Source of the DNA: Saprospiraceae bacterium
GTDB taxonomy: Bacteria; Bacteroidota; Bacteroidia; Chitinophagales; Saprospiraceae
Assembly (NCBI GenBank): GCA_020629965.1
Contig: JAHDCG010000034.1
Span: 16,730 to 48,802, forward strand
DNA: 32,073 nt
Direction of reading: 5' to 3'
In this document: positions 1 through 7,214 of the stretch, in pieces
How positions within the stretch are numbered: the first letter of the stretch is position 1
Layout of the letters: each line of letters starts with the position of its first letter
Notes under the pieces: model-generated
Database searches by the model: none
Told to the model about the DNA's origin: nothing
Seen by the model: only the letters and a program-made list of their open reading frames with translations
Made by a program: the position numbers and the translations under genes

Positions 1-92
1 GTTGGTGGTTGATAGTTGGTGGTTGATAGGGGAGTTCCGGCTTTGTCCTTGATTTTTTGGTTTGCTTGCCGGTGCTGTTTTTTTTCTTGGCA

Positions 93-119
93 AGACGTCG
101 CAGTGCAACGTCTCTACGG
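93..119. repeat. REP-like palindrome, copy 1
   Basis: Imperfect inverted repeat AGACGTCGCAGTGCAACGTCT followed by CTACGG. It is one of three almost identical copies in the first 360 bp (93-119, 194-220, 331-357). A related copy with a perfectly complementary core lies at 10522-10546. Confidence 0.75.
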
Positions 120-193
120 AAAAAAACATGAAGTCAGTTATATAACCGTCCTAAAGCAGTCGTACATCGTAAATCGTACATCGAGTCATGGCA

Positions 194-220
194 AGACGTC
201 GCAGTGCAACGTCTCTACGG
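194..220. repeat. REP-like palindrome, copy 2
   Basis: Same 27-bp element as at 93-119, including the CTCTACGG tail, preceded by GGCA as in copy 1. Confidence 0.75.
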
Positions 221-330
221 AGGAAAACTTGAAATTAGTTGGTGGTTGGTAGTTGATGGTTGATGGCAGGTTCCGGTCTTGTGATTGAATTTTCGGTTTG
301 CTTGCCGGTATTGTTTTTTCTCCCATAATA

Positions 331-357
331 AGACGTCGCAGTGCAACGTCTCTACGG
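331..357. repeat. REP-like palindrome, copy 3
   Basis: Same 27-bp element as at 93-119 and 194-220. The sequence upstream differs slightly (CCCATAAT instead of TTGGCA). Confidence 0.75.
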
Positions 358-395
358 AGGGAAAATACCGAAATTGGCTAAAATTCCCGGCTTTT

Positions 396-420
396 GTATA
401 GACGCGGGAAAACGCATCTA
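396..420. repeat. REP-like palindrome, second core type
   Basis: GTATAGACGCGGG-AAAA-CGCATCTA has the same outer ends as the other palindromes (TAGA...TCTA) but a GCG core. A related copy in the opposite orientation lies at 10604-10630. Confidence 0.5.
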
Positions 421-470
421 AAGTAAGCACTAAAAACCACAAAAACCAAGAGCAACAGAACGATTCAAAC

Positions 471-550
471 CACTCAAACAATTATCTAACAATTCAAACA
501 ATTATCTAACAACTCAAACAATTATCTAACAACTCAAACAACATAACAAC
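471..550. repeat. 20-bp tandem repeat upstream of the SulP gene
   Basis: Three successive 20-mers of the form AACTCAAACAATTATCTAAC (471-490, 491-510, 511-530) differ only in the first bases. A fourth, partly degenerate unit fills 531-550. The array ends 14 bp before the SulP ATG, so it forms the gene's immediate 5' region. Confidence 0.85.
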
Positions 551-564
551 ACACGGGCAAAACA

Positions 565-2292
565 ATGCAAAAACGCAAACTAAAACTCTTCCTTCCCTTC
601 CTCGATTGGCTGCCCGGCTACGGCGGTCGGGAACTGCGCGGAGATTTAGCGGCGGGCATTACCATCGGCGGTATGCTGATACCGCAGGGTATGGCCTACG
701 CCAAACTCGCAGGGATGCCGCCCATCAACGGGCTGTACGCTGCCCTGCTGCCGGCGGTGGTGTATGCGATTTTCGGGACGTCGCGGCAACTTTCCGTAGG
801 TCCGGTGGCGATTGCCTCGCTCTTAGTGGCGGCGGGCGTAGGTGAGTTGGCGACCGAAGGCACACAGTCGTTTGTGCAATTGGCGTTCGGTTTGGCACTC
901 ATGGTCGGGGTGATGAAGTTGGTTTTCGGCTTTTTTCGGCTCGGTTTTTTGGTCAATTTTCTGAGTAATCCGGTCATTGCGGGTTTCACCTCGGCGGCGG
1001 CGGTGGTCATTGTAGTCAGTCAGTTGCGACCGCTGTTGGGCTTAAATTTTCCGCGACAAAACGGCTTTTTGGATACTTTTACGGCGATAATCGACAATAT
1101 TTCCGACCTGCATCCCCTCACTTTTCTCTTCGGTGCGGGCGGCGTTTTGCTTATTTTATTTTTGAAAAAAGTGAATAAATTACTGCCTTCGCAGCTCATT
1201 TTGATGGCAATCGGCATCGGGGCGGTGTGGTGGTGGCAACTCGGCGAGGCGGGTGTGGCTATCGTCGGCGAAATACCGGATGGTCTGCCTTTTCTCATCG
1301 TACCCGATTTGGATTTTTCTACTGCGAAAAGCCTTTTTCCGACTGCGCTGTCGATTACTTTGGTGGGTTTTGTGCAGGCGATTGCCGTGGCGAAAGTCAT
1401 GCAGGACATGCACAAAAATTATCGCATCAAACCCAATCAGGAGTTGGTCGGTTTAGGTATGGCGAATATCGTCGGTTCGTTTTTTCAGGCTTTCCCGGTC
1501 ACCGGCGGCTTTGCGCGCACGGCGGCAAATGACAGCGCGGGTGCGAAGACGCCGTTGGCGGGCGTGATTTCGGCGGCGATTGTGGCTTTGACTTTGCTGT
1601 TTTTGACCGGCGTTTTTTACTACCTGCCGGCGGCGGTTTTGGCGGCAATCATCATTGCGGCGGTGCTGAAGCTGTTTAATTGGCAAGCCGCCGTCCTCCT
1701 GTGGCAGACCGACAAACGCGATTTTACCATGATGACGGTAACTTTTTTCGCCACCATTTTTATCGGTATCGAAGAAGGGATTTATGTCGGCGTCGCCTTG
1801 AGTTTGGCGATGATGATTTTCTACTCGACGCGTCCGCACATCGCCGAGTTGGGACGCATTCCGCAGACGACGCATTTCAGAAATATCCGCCGCTTTCAGC
1901 AAGCCGAACTGCGCGACGACGTCCTCATTTTGCGTTTCGATGCGCAACTTTACTTTGCCAACGCCGAGTATTTCCGCGAGCAAATCGAAGACTACACCCG
2001 CCGTCGCGGTGACGCGCTGCAACTCATCATCCTGAACGCCTACGGCATTTCCAATATCGACAGTACGGCTTTTTCGGCTCTTTTGGAAATTAAAAACGAC
2101 TTAAACGACAAAAAAATCGACCTCTTTTTTATCGGCGTCATCGGCCCGGTGCGCGATTTGTTTAAGACCTCGAAAGCGGTGGAAAAATTCGGAGAAAAGC
2201 ACTTTTTTGTGTCGATACAGGATGCTTTGGAATATTTTGAAACGAAGAAGGAGAAGGATTACGGGGAAGTGGCTTTGCAGACGGATGTTTGA
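565..2292 (+). CDS. SulP family anion transporter with C-terminal STAS domain
   Basis: Inner-membrane secondary transporter of the SulP/SLC26 family; known members carry sulfate, bicarbonate or other anions, often with Na+ or H+. The family signature is near the N-terminus (PQGMAYAKLAGMPPINGLYA, residues ~35-54, then the GTSRQLSVGP region). It is followed by many hydrophobic helices to about residue 420 and a soluble STAS domain from about 440 to 560, which includes the typical NAYGISNIDSTA segment. At 575 residues it is of normal family length and looks intact. The start is the first ATG after the 20-bp tandem repeats. No neighbouring gene reveals the substrate, so sulfate versus bicarbonate cannot be decided. 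Confidence 0.93.
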   Translation: MQKRKLKLFLPFLDWLPGYGGRELRGDLAAGITIGGMLIPQGMAYAKLAGMPPINGLYAALLPAVVYAIFGTSRQLSVGPVAIASLLVAAGVGELATEGTQSFVQLAFGLALMVGVMKLVFGFFRLGFLVNFLSNPVIAGFTSAAAVVIVVSQLRPLLGLNFPRQNGFLDTFTAIIDNISDLHPLTFLFGAGGVLLILFLKKVNKLLPSQLILMAIGIGAVWWWQLGEAGVAIVGEIPDGLPFLIVPDLDFSTAKSLFPTALSITLVGFVQAIAVAKVMQDMHKNYRIKPNQELVGLGMANIVGSFFQAFPVTGGFARTAANDSAGAKTPLAGVISAAIVALTLLFLTGVFYYLPAAVLAAIIIAAVLKLFNWQAAVLLWQTDKRDFTMMTVTFFATIFIGIEEGIYVGVALSLAMMIFYSTRPHIAELGRIPQTTHFRNIRRFQQAELRDDVLILRFDAQLYFANAEYFREQIEDYTRRRGDALQLIILNAYGISNIDSTAFSALLEIKNDLNDKKIDLFFIGVIGPVRDLFKTSKAVEKFGEKHFFVSIQDALEYFETKKEKDYGEVALQTDV

Positions 2293-2507
2293 GTTTTTTT
2301 ACGCTGATTTGTTAGGATTCTTTATGATTTTGGCACTACGGTGAAAAGTGTGGGTCAAAATTTTTCTGACAAGATTAACAGGATTTTTCGGATTTCTGTT
2401 CTCATTTGTACAATGATTTTTTAGGATTTTACCCTGTCGGGCAACTATGATTTTATCCTACCCACAATATTTACCGTAATGCAAAGATTTATTAGTTGCT
2501 GATATTT

Positions 2508-2571
2508 TTTTGAACCTGATTTTTATGAGTCTTATGATTTGTTATGATTTGGATTTTACTTCGTAAAATCT
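2508..2571. repeat. Direct repeat, left copy, flanking the hydrolase gene
   Basis: About 64 bp beginning TTTTGAACCTGATTTTTATG and ending ACTTCGTAAAATCT. It recurs at 3858-3921 with only a few changes. Weaker similarity continues on both sides (TTAG..TTGATATTTT before, GATAATTRTCA after). Confidence 0.85.
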
Positions 2572-2725
2572 ACGCGACCGATAACGAAGATAATTGTCAG
2601 AAACTAACAAAACACAGCAGTAGTGCCATGATTTTACGCTGAATTTTTATCAGAAAAATATCCAAGATATTCAACATCTTCCCGATATTAAGAGCGCAGA
2701 AAGTTCCCCCGATTCGGGGGTTAGG

Positions 2726-2763
2726 GGGCTGAAGACGAGAAGTGCCGCATGTCTTCAGCCCCC
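2726..2763. repeat. Inverted repeat, 12-bp arms
   Basis: GGGGCTGAAGAC at 2726-2737 pairs with GTCTTCAGCCCC at 2752-2763 across a 14-nt loop. It follows a separate small palindrome at 2707-2721. There is no U-tract, so it is not a classical terminator. It lies 86 bp before the hydrolase start. Confidence 0.7.
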
Positions 2764-2849
2764 TCCGCCCTTCTGCACTGAATCTTAAAACCAATCAACC
2801 CTCCCCCGTCCCGCGTTGTTTATTCCTCAAACACAAACAGAGAAATTTT

Positions 2850-3833
2850 ATGCGGAAATTGTTTTTAGGACTTCTCCTTTCCTTCTTGACCGACGCAGCG
2901 ACGGCGCAGGAAATCGACAGCTTATTTACCGTCGAAAATCATTTCGACACGACGACTTATGTGAGTCAAAACGTAAAATTTTTGGATTTTGCCGACAAGG
3001 CGGACGGCTATTGGCTGTTTTTGCCCAAAAATCCGCAGCCTGATACCGCCGAGGTTTTGCTCTTTTTGCACGGCTACGGCGGTTATAATCCGATGATTTA
3101 CGGGAAGTGGATTAAGCATTTGGTCAGGCAGGGAAATGTGGTCGTTTTTCCGCGTTACCAAAAAAATATGATGTTACCGCGCCCCGATAAATTTGCGAAA
3201 AACGTAGCGACGGCCTTGCAGAATGCGCAAAAAGAATTGGACGAAAACCATGAAATCGTTGCGCGGTGGGATAATCTCACCGTGGTCGGTCACTCCTACG
3301 GCGGCGTCATCGCGGCGGATTTAGCGGCTAATTTTTTGGCTTACGACATTCCGCAGCCGCAGGCAATTATGCTCGTTTCGCCCGGCACGGCGTGGCTGAA
3401 AGGCGGCAGATTGGAGTCTTACGCAGACATTCCCGCCGAGACGAAAGTGCTGATGACAGTCAGTGAAAACGACGGCATCACGGGAGATGAATTTGCGATT
3501 TTGGTATTTGAAACGGCAAAAAATACGACTAATCGGGTTTTGTATCGCCAATTTATCGACCCCTACGCACGCGCGCCGATTACCGCTTATCACAACGAAA
3601 GTTACTGCGTTGATTTGGATTTCGATGCGGGGCATTATAATTACACTTCCAAACGCGCACTGCGAATTTCTAAATTGAATGCTCTGGATTACAACGGTTA
3701 TTGGCGACTTTTCGACAGTCTGATTGCTTGTCAGCGTACGGGCGAAAATTGTGATTTGGGCAAGAAAGATTTTAATCTCGGCGTGACGCACGACGGAAAG
3801 CCTTTGGGTAAATTCGAAGTTTTGGTGCCTTGA
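2850..3833 (+). CDS. Secreted alpha/beta hydrolase
   Basis: Predicted exported serine hydrolase of 327 residues. The chosen ATG gives a clean signal peptide (MRKLFLGLLLSFLTDAATAQ, cleaved near residue 20). The longer in-frame start at 2742 would read through an inverted repeat and is less likely. The fold is indicated by an oxyanion-hole motif (LFLHGYGG), the nucleophile elbow GHSYGG with Ser149, a likely acid in the SENDG segment, and a late His in DAGHYNY. The substrate is unknown: it could be an esterase, lipase or peptidase. The gene stands alone and lies between two copies of a ~64-bp direct repeat, as if the whole segment were a cassette. Confidence 0.8.
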   Translation: MRKLFLGLLLSFLTDAATAQEIDSLFTVENHFDTTTYVSQNVKFLDFADKADGYWLFLPKNPQPDTAEVLLFLHGYGGYNPMIYGKWIKHLVRQGNVVVFPRYQKNMMLPRPDKFAKNVATALQNAQKELDENHEIVARWDNLTVVGHSYGGVIAADLAANFLAYDIPQPQAIMLVSPGTAWLKGGRLESYADIPAETKVLMTVSENDGITGDEFAILVFETAKNTTNRVLYRQFIDPYARAPITAYHNESYCVDLDFDAGHYNYTSKRALRISKLNALDYNGYWRLFDSLIACQRTGENCDLGKKDFNLGVTHDGKPLGKFEVLVP

Positions 3834-3857
3834 TTTGTTAGATGTTGATATTTTGTT

Positions 3858-3921
3858 TTTTGAACCTGATTTTTATGATGTTTATGATTTGTTATGATTT
3901 GGATTTTACTTCGTAAAATCT
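3858..3921. repeat. Direct repeat, right copy, flanking the hydrolase gene
   Basis: Second copy of the element at 2508-2571, in the same orientation and 1350 bp further on. The matching core runs from TTTTGAACCTG to CGTAAAATCT. Downstream similarity (ACGATAATTATCA, TAGCATTAGTG) shows the original repeat was longer, roughly 140 bp. Confidence 0.85.
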
Positions 3922-4166
3922 TCCTCGTTCAGAATTACGATAATTATCAAAAATTTTTGAATCGTAGCATTAGTGTTTTGACTCTTATCTGACGCGGATT
4001 TTTCGATGAGAGTCGAAATAATGCTCGTCGGATACGTGCCGTCCTTATTCAAGCAAAAAAATTCGTCCGTGCCCTAAAACACAGGTCGGATGCAGGTTTG
4101 ACCCGACCGCTTGCGACTTCAATAATTTTGCCCGTTCCCCTTCTCCCCCGAAACCCAAAATTTTCC

Positions 4167-4174
4167 TACCTTCG
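4167..4174 (+). promoter_or_regulatory. Possible -7 box for the methyltransferase
   Basis: TACCTTCG resembles the Bacteroidota -7 element TAnnTTTG and is identical to the box upstream of trpS (18374-18381). It lies only 6 bp from the ATG at 4181. Either the transcript is nearly leaderless, or translation starts further in, or the match is fortuitous. No clear -33 TTTG was found. Confidence 0.35.
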
Positions 4175-4180
4175 CCCCCG

Positions 4181-5008
4181 ATGCAAGAGAAATTCAGACA
4201 ACTCATACGCCTGCTGCGGTGGTATTTTCGCGCAAAAACACAGTTCAATATCCACTCGCCTTTTCTTTTCAACTTTTCGCAAAAAGTATTGGAAGACGAC
4301 CGCGTATTTTATGCTTTTCGGGACTTGGAAATCCTGCGTAAAATCCTCAAAGACGACCGTACCGTCCTGAAAATCAAGGACTACGGTGCCGGCTCTTTGG
4401 TCTCGGACGAAAAGAAGCGCAGCATTCGCAGTCTGGTCAAATACTCGGCGACAATGCCGTTGTATTGCCGTTATTTGTTTCGCATTATCAACGAATACAA
4501 ACCTGCAACCATGTTGGAACTCGGCACTTCCGTCGGCATTTCTACGCTGTATCAATCGCGGGCGGCAATGGACGCAAAATTCATCACCATCGAAGGCGAC
4601 CCGGGCATCGCGCAGGTTGCCGAGAAAAATTTTCGGCGGATGCGGGCGCACAATATCCGGCAGTACGTCGGCACTTTTGAAGAGAAATTAGTACCTGCTT
4701 TGGAAGAATTAAAGCGACTGGACTACGCTTTTATCGACGGCAATCACCGCGAAAAACCGACGGTCGAATATTTTGAAACCTGCCTGAAATACGCCCACGA
4801 TGACTCGATTTTCATTTTCGACGACATTCACTGGACGGAAGGCATGGAACGCGCCTGGGAAAAAATCATCGCTCACCCACGGGTAACTTTGTCGGTGGAT
4901 ATGTACTATTTCGGCATCATTTTTTTCAAAAAAGAATTTACGGAAAAAAGAGATGTGGCGGTGATAAAAAGCACTTGGAAACCGTGGATTACGGGATTTT
5001 TTAAGTGA
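4181..5008 (+). CDS. Class I SAM-dependent methyltransferase (Methyltransf_24 type)
   Basis: Cytoplasmic methyltransferase of 275 residues. After an N-terminal helical part (~1-100) the Rossmann domain begins. It shows the glycine-rich SAM motif (MLELGTSVGIST), the acidic strand-2 end (ITIEGDP), and later YAFIDGNH and FIFDDIHW, which in O-methyltransferase-like relatives carry metal- or substrate-contacting residues. The substrate cannot be told from the sequence. It stands alone with a possible very short leader. The family call is strong, but the exact reaction is open. Confidence 0.85.
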   Translation: MQEKFRQLIRLLRWYFRAKTQFNIHSPFLFNFSQKVLEDDRVFYAFRDLEILRKILKDDRTVLKIKDYGAGSLVSDEKKRSIRSLVKYSATMPLYCRYLFRIINEYKPATMLELGTSVGISTLYQSRAAMDAKFITIEGDPGIAQVAEKNFRRMRAHNIRQYVGTFEEKLVPALEELKRLDYAFIDGNHREKPTVEYFETCLKYAHDDSIFIFDDIHWTEGMERAWEKIIAHPRVTLSVDMYYFGIIFFKKEFTEKRDVAVIKSTWKPWITGFFK

Positions 5009-5016
5009 AAACGTAA

Positions 5017-5250
5017 GACGCAGAGTTCTATATCAGAAATTCTTACCAAAACATTGAAATTTTCCTTCCCAACCATCAACTACCAACCACCAACTATCAA
5101 CCAACTATTGACTATCTTTTTATCGACGATACGGCGGTGGCAGACGAGGCGCAACTCGACTATTGGGTGCAAAAATGTTTGGATTTTAATCCACAGGCAA
5201 AAGCATCAAAAAGGCGGCAAAAAAATAAGAATTCTCAAAAATCGGAGTAA
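5017..5250 (+). pseudogene. Possible 3' remnant of a lost gene
   Basis: The frame open from 5017 to the TAA at 5248-5250 has no usable start. Its last ~45 codons (from about 5110) read like real protein: DYLFIDDTAVADEAQLDYW, then VQKCLDFNPQAKA and a Lys/Arg/Asn-rich tail. This plausible part begins exactly where the heptad array at 5071-5105 ends, as if the 5' part had been replaced by the array. I do not recognise the family, and chance cannot be excluded in so short a frame. Confidence 0.25.
5071..5105. repeat. Heptad array, CAAC orientation
   Basis: Five successive 7-mers: AACCATC, AACTACC, AACCACC, AACTATC, AACCAAC. This is the complement of the GTTGRTR family at 1-28, 238-265 and 10260-10287. 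Confidence 0.85.
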
Positions 5251-5255
5251 CTTTG
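5248..5255 (+). promoter_or_regulatory. Candidate -7 box for the zinc-ribbon gene
   Basis: TAACTTTG matches the Bacteroidota -7 consensus TAnnTTTG exactly and lies 37 bp before the ATG at 5293. No convincing -33 TTTG was found at the usual distance. Confidence 0.45.
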
Positions 5256-5292
5256 CAACCGCAAATAACATCACAATCACGAAATTATCGCC

Positions 5293-5532
5293 ATGAAAAA
5301 CAGTTTTCAATGCCCCAAATGTAACTCTACGGAAGTCGTCGAAGTATTAGGGCAAAGATTTTCCCAACAAAACGTACCGCTCAATACTTGGCAAACCAAA
5401 ATCGGCATTCAAGACCGTTACATTTGCTGTAATTGCGGCTACACGGAAGAATATACGCGGCTAAACGACGACTTCAAAAATTGGGCAAAAGGCGCGTTAA
5501 AAAAGCAGCGGGGGAAAGACGGATTTGTGTAG
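5293..5532 (+). CDS. Small zinc-ribbon protein
   Basis: A 79-residue cytoplasmic protein. Near its N-terminus CPKC (residues ~7-10) and, after ~30 residues, CCNCGY (~39-44) form a typical four-Cys zinc ribbon of the kind that binds nucleic acid or stabilises small regulators. The C-terminal third is basic (KGALKKQRGKDG). Its last 36 bp overlap the 3' end of the convergent truA gene, so each transcript is antisense to the other's tail. Its molecular role is unknown. Confidence 0.7.
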   Translation: MKNSFQCPKCNSTEVVEVLGQRFSQQNVPLNTWQTKIGIQDRYICCNCGYTEEYTRLNDDFKNWAKGALKKQRGKDGFV

Positions 5533-6285
5533 GCAATTCGCGAGCTGCGGGTAGTCGTATTGCACGTCGGTCAGGTACAGACCCTGCGGCGGAGCGGCGG
5601 TGTAAAAGCGAGGTGCGACGCGGCTTTGCAAATGATTTTCGAAGTCCGAGAGGCTCATTCTGCCTTGCCCGACGAGCAGAATATTTCCGACTAAAAGTCT
5701 AATCATGCCGCGTAAAAATCGGTCGGAAGTGAAGGAAAAAACGGCGTGGGTGCGGGTTTCATTTACCGTAAAATCAGCAATTTTCAAGTCACAATTTGTG
5801 TGCGGGTAAATATCCGGCGTTTTGCAGAAAGCGCGAAAGTCGCGGTAATCGTTCAGCAAGGCAGTTGCCCGTTTCATCTCCTCAATTTGTAATTTTTTCA
5901 AATCAGAATAAGTACTCAATTCCCGTAAAAACGGATTTTTCTCACCGTGCAGGCGGTACACATAACTGCGCGACCGTGCGTCGTACTGCGCGTGTGCGCG
6001 GGGCGGCATTTTGATTATATCAAAAACAGCAATGTCATCGGGTAAGATGCGATTGATGCGCCGAACCGGGTCGTAAGTCAAATCGTCGGGCAGGTCGAGG
6101 TGCGCAAAATAGCGGTCGGCGTGTACTTCGGCATCCGTGCGCCCGCAGCCGATGATAACCGTTTTTGCGCCGAGCATTTTTGCAAATGCGGCTTCCAAAG
6201 TCTCCTGCACCGTCACCGCGTCGGGCTGTCGCTGCCATCCGCGATAGCGGCTGCCGTTGTAAGCCAAGTGAAGAAAACAGCGCAT
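5497..6285 (-). CDS. truA: tRNA pseudouridine synthase A
   Basis: Converts uridines in the anticodon arm of tRNAs (positions 38-40 in E. coli) to pseudouridine. At 262 residues the protein has family length. Conserved elements include GWQRQP (16-21) and the catalytic loop GCGRTDAEVHADRYFAH with Asp51. The usual loop reads GRTDAGVHA; here Glu53 replaces the glycine, as in a divergent TruA-like branch I recall from Bacteroidota. The later RGMIRLLVGNILLVGQG matches the conserved C-terminal RNA-binding segment. The start is the only sensible ATG. Its 3' end overlaps the zinc-ribbon gene. Confidence 0.88.
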   Translation of the reverse strand: MRCFLHLAYNGSRYRGWQRQPDAVTVQETLEAAFAKMLGAKTVIIGCGRTDAEVHADRYFAHLDLPDDLTYDPVRRINRILPDDIAVFDIIKMPPRAHAQYDARSRSYVYRLHGEKNPFLRELSTYSDLKKLQIEEMKRATALLNDYRDFRAFCKTPDIYPHTNCDLKIADFTVNETRTHAVFSFTSDRFLRGMIRLLVGNILLVGQGRMSLSDFENHLQSRVAPRFYTAAPPQGLYLTDVQYDYPQLANCLHKSVFPPLLF

Positions 6286-6489
6286 TCGGAAAATTTATTT
6301 GAAAAAAAGATATGTTTCGTGTGACTTTTAATAAAATTGCCTGTCACAAGGAGCATAAAACAGGAAACAAACACTTTACTATTCCTCACATTTGAAAACA
6401 CGACTAAAGCACGTTCTGAACTCTCCGGCCCTTGGGTCGGGGGGTTCTCTTGCTTTTCTTAGAGTCGAGGTACCCGGTTGTGCCTCGCT

Positions 6490-7041
6490 CTATTTTTCCG
6501 CCGTTCTGCGCTCGGGCACGAGCAGCTTAAAAGAGTCAAAAAACTTATCCGCATCGGGATTAACCGCTCTTTCTTTCCACGAAATGGTTTTCAACTCGTA
6601 GTAGCGATTGTCCGCCAACCACGCCTTTGACTTTATTACCGCCTTTTCGTCCAAATAGTCGATGCGCCAAAAGTAACCGGGAAAGCCTGCCAGCTCTTCG
6701 TAATTCGCGTACATCAGCTCGCCGCGCACGGATTTTGCCGCGCTTTCGGTGGTATTGGCAAAAAACTCTTCAATCAAATCGGTACTGTCGGAGTTGATAC
6801 TGTTTTTCGGTAAGTCGTAGTAAATGACGGAATAAAACAAGACATTTTCGTCTTCACTCGGTGCTTGATAGTAAAAAGTGTGGTGTACCGTTTCGCCGAT
6901 TGCGGTCTGTAAAGTATCGACGGCTTCGGTCATTGCGCCGGGGGCGAGAATTTGAAAGCGACCGTCGTAAGATTGAAATTCTTGGGACTGTGCTTGCAGC
7001 AAAATCGGTAACAGAGTGAAGACGAAAATGTAGTATTTCAT
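6490..7041 (-). CDS. Exported protein of unknown function
   Basis: 183 residues with a clear signal peptide (MKYYIFVFTLLPILLQAQS, cleaved near residue 18). The mature part begins with YDGRFQILAPG, a pattern seen in Bacteroidota periplasmic proteins with a PsbP-like alpha/beta fold, and ends in FFDSFKLL, also typical of such proteins. I cannot name a function. It lies downstream of the cyclomaltodextrinase on the same strand across a 173-bp gap, so co-transcription is possible but not shown. Confidence 0.65.
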   Translation of the reverse strand: MKYYIFVFTLLPILLQAQSQEFQSYDGRFQILAPGAMTEAVDTLQTAIGETVHHTFYYQAPSEDENVLFYSVIYYDLPKNSINSDSTDLIEEFFANTTESAAKSVRGELMYANYEELAGFPGYFWRIDYLDEKAVIKSKAWLADNRYYELKTISWKERAVNPDADKFFDSFKLLVPERRTAEK

Positions 7042-7214
7042 AAAGTTGTTTGAAAGAATTTTTGCTTTGAGTTCGTGTCTGACTTACCTTTCGAGTTCGT
7101 GTGGGTTTAGTAACCGCCGGCTTCAGCCGGTCGCAGAAAAAAGGCAAAGTGTTCATGGTTATCTGACCCAACCGGCAAAAAACTTCGTTTTTTCAGACGA
7201 CTTAAAAGTCGCTG

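Larger units (their letters stand above)
1..370. repeat. Duplicated ~130-bp block with heptad arrays and palindromes
   Basis: Two diverged copies of one block lie at about 1-130 and 235-370. Each begins with a heptad array (GTTGGTG/GTTGATA units at 1-28; four units at 238-265), continues through a shared stretch containing TTTGCTTGCCGGT, and ends in the palindrome AGACGTCGCAGTGCAACGTCT followed by CTACGG. A third copy of the palindrome lies between them at 194-220. Both strands carry short open frames here, but these are made of the repeats, have no domain, and are not called as genes. Confidence 0.75.
2293..2849. other. Intergenic region with repeats, no gene
   Basis: About 560 bp without a credible coding frame. 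The first half is T-rich with recurring ATGATTT/GGATTTT phrases. It holds the left copy of a direct repeat (2508-2571) and, near 2707-2763, two GC-rich inverted repeats (CCCCCGA-T-TCGGGGG and GGGGCTGAAGAC...GTCTTCAGCCCC). The short open frame at 2597-2794 (-) runs through these palindromes and is not a gene. Confidence 0.6.
3834..4180. other. Intergenic region with right direct-repeat copy
   Basis: No coding frame is supported here. The T-rich first half holds the right copy of the direct repeat (3858-3921) and its diverged extension to about 4000. The region ends in a possible -7 box (TACCTTCG, 4167-4174) just before the methyltransferase. Confidence 0.6.

Noticed and set aside
16-481. Short open frames on both strands in the first 500 bp
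   Set aside because: They run through the repeated block and palindromes, have no domain, and their frame coherence comes from the repeats.
2707-2763. GC-rich palindromes as a terminator for the SulP gene
   Set aside because: They lie more than 400 bp after the SulP stop and have no T-tract.
2742-2849. Upstream start for the alpha/beta hydrolase
   Set aside because: It would add 36 residues translated from an inverted repeat and bury the clean signal peptide that begins at 2850.
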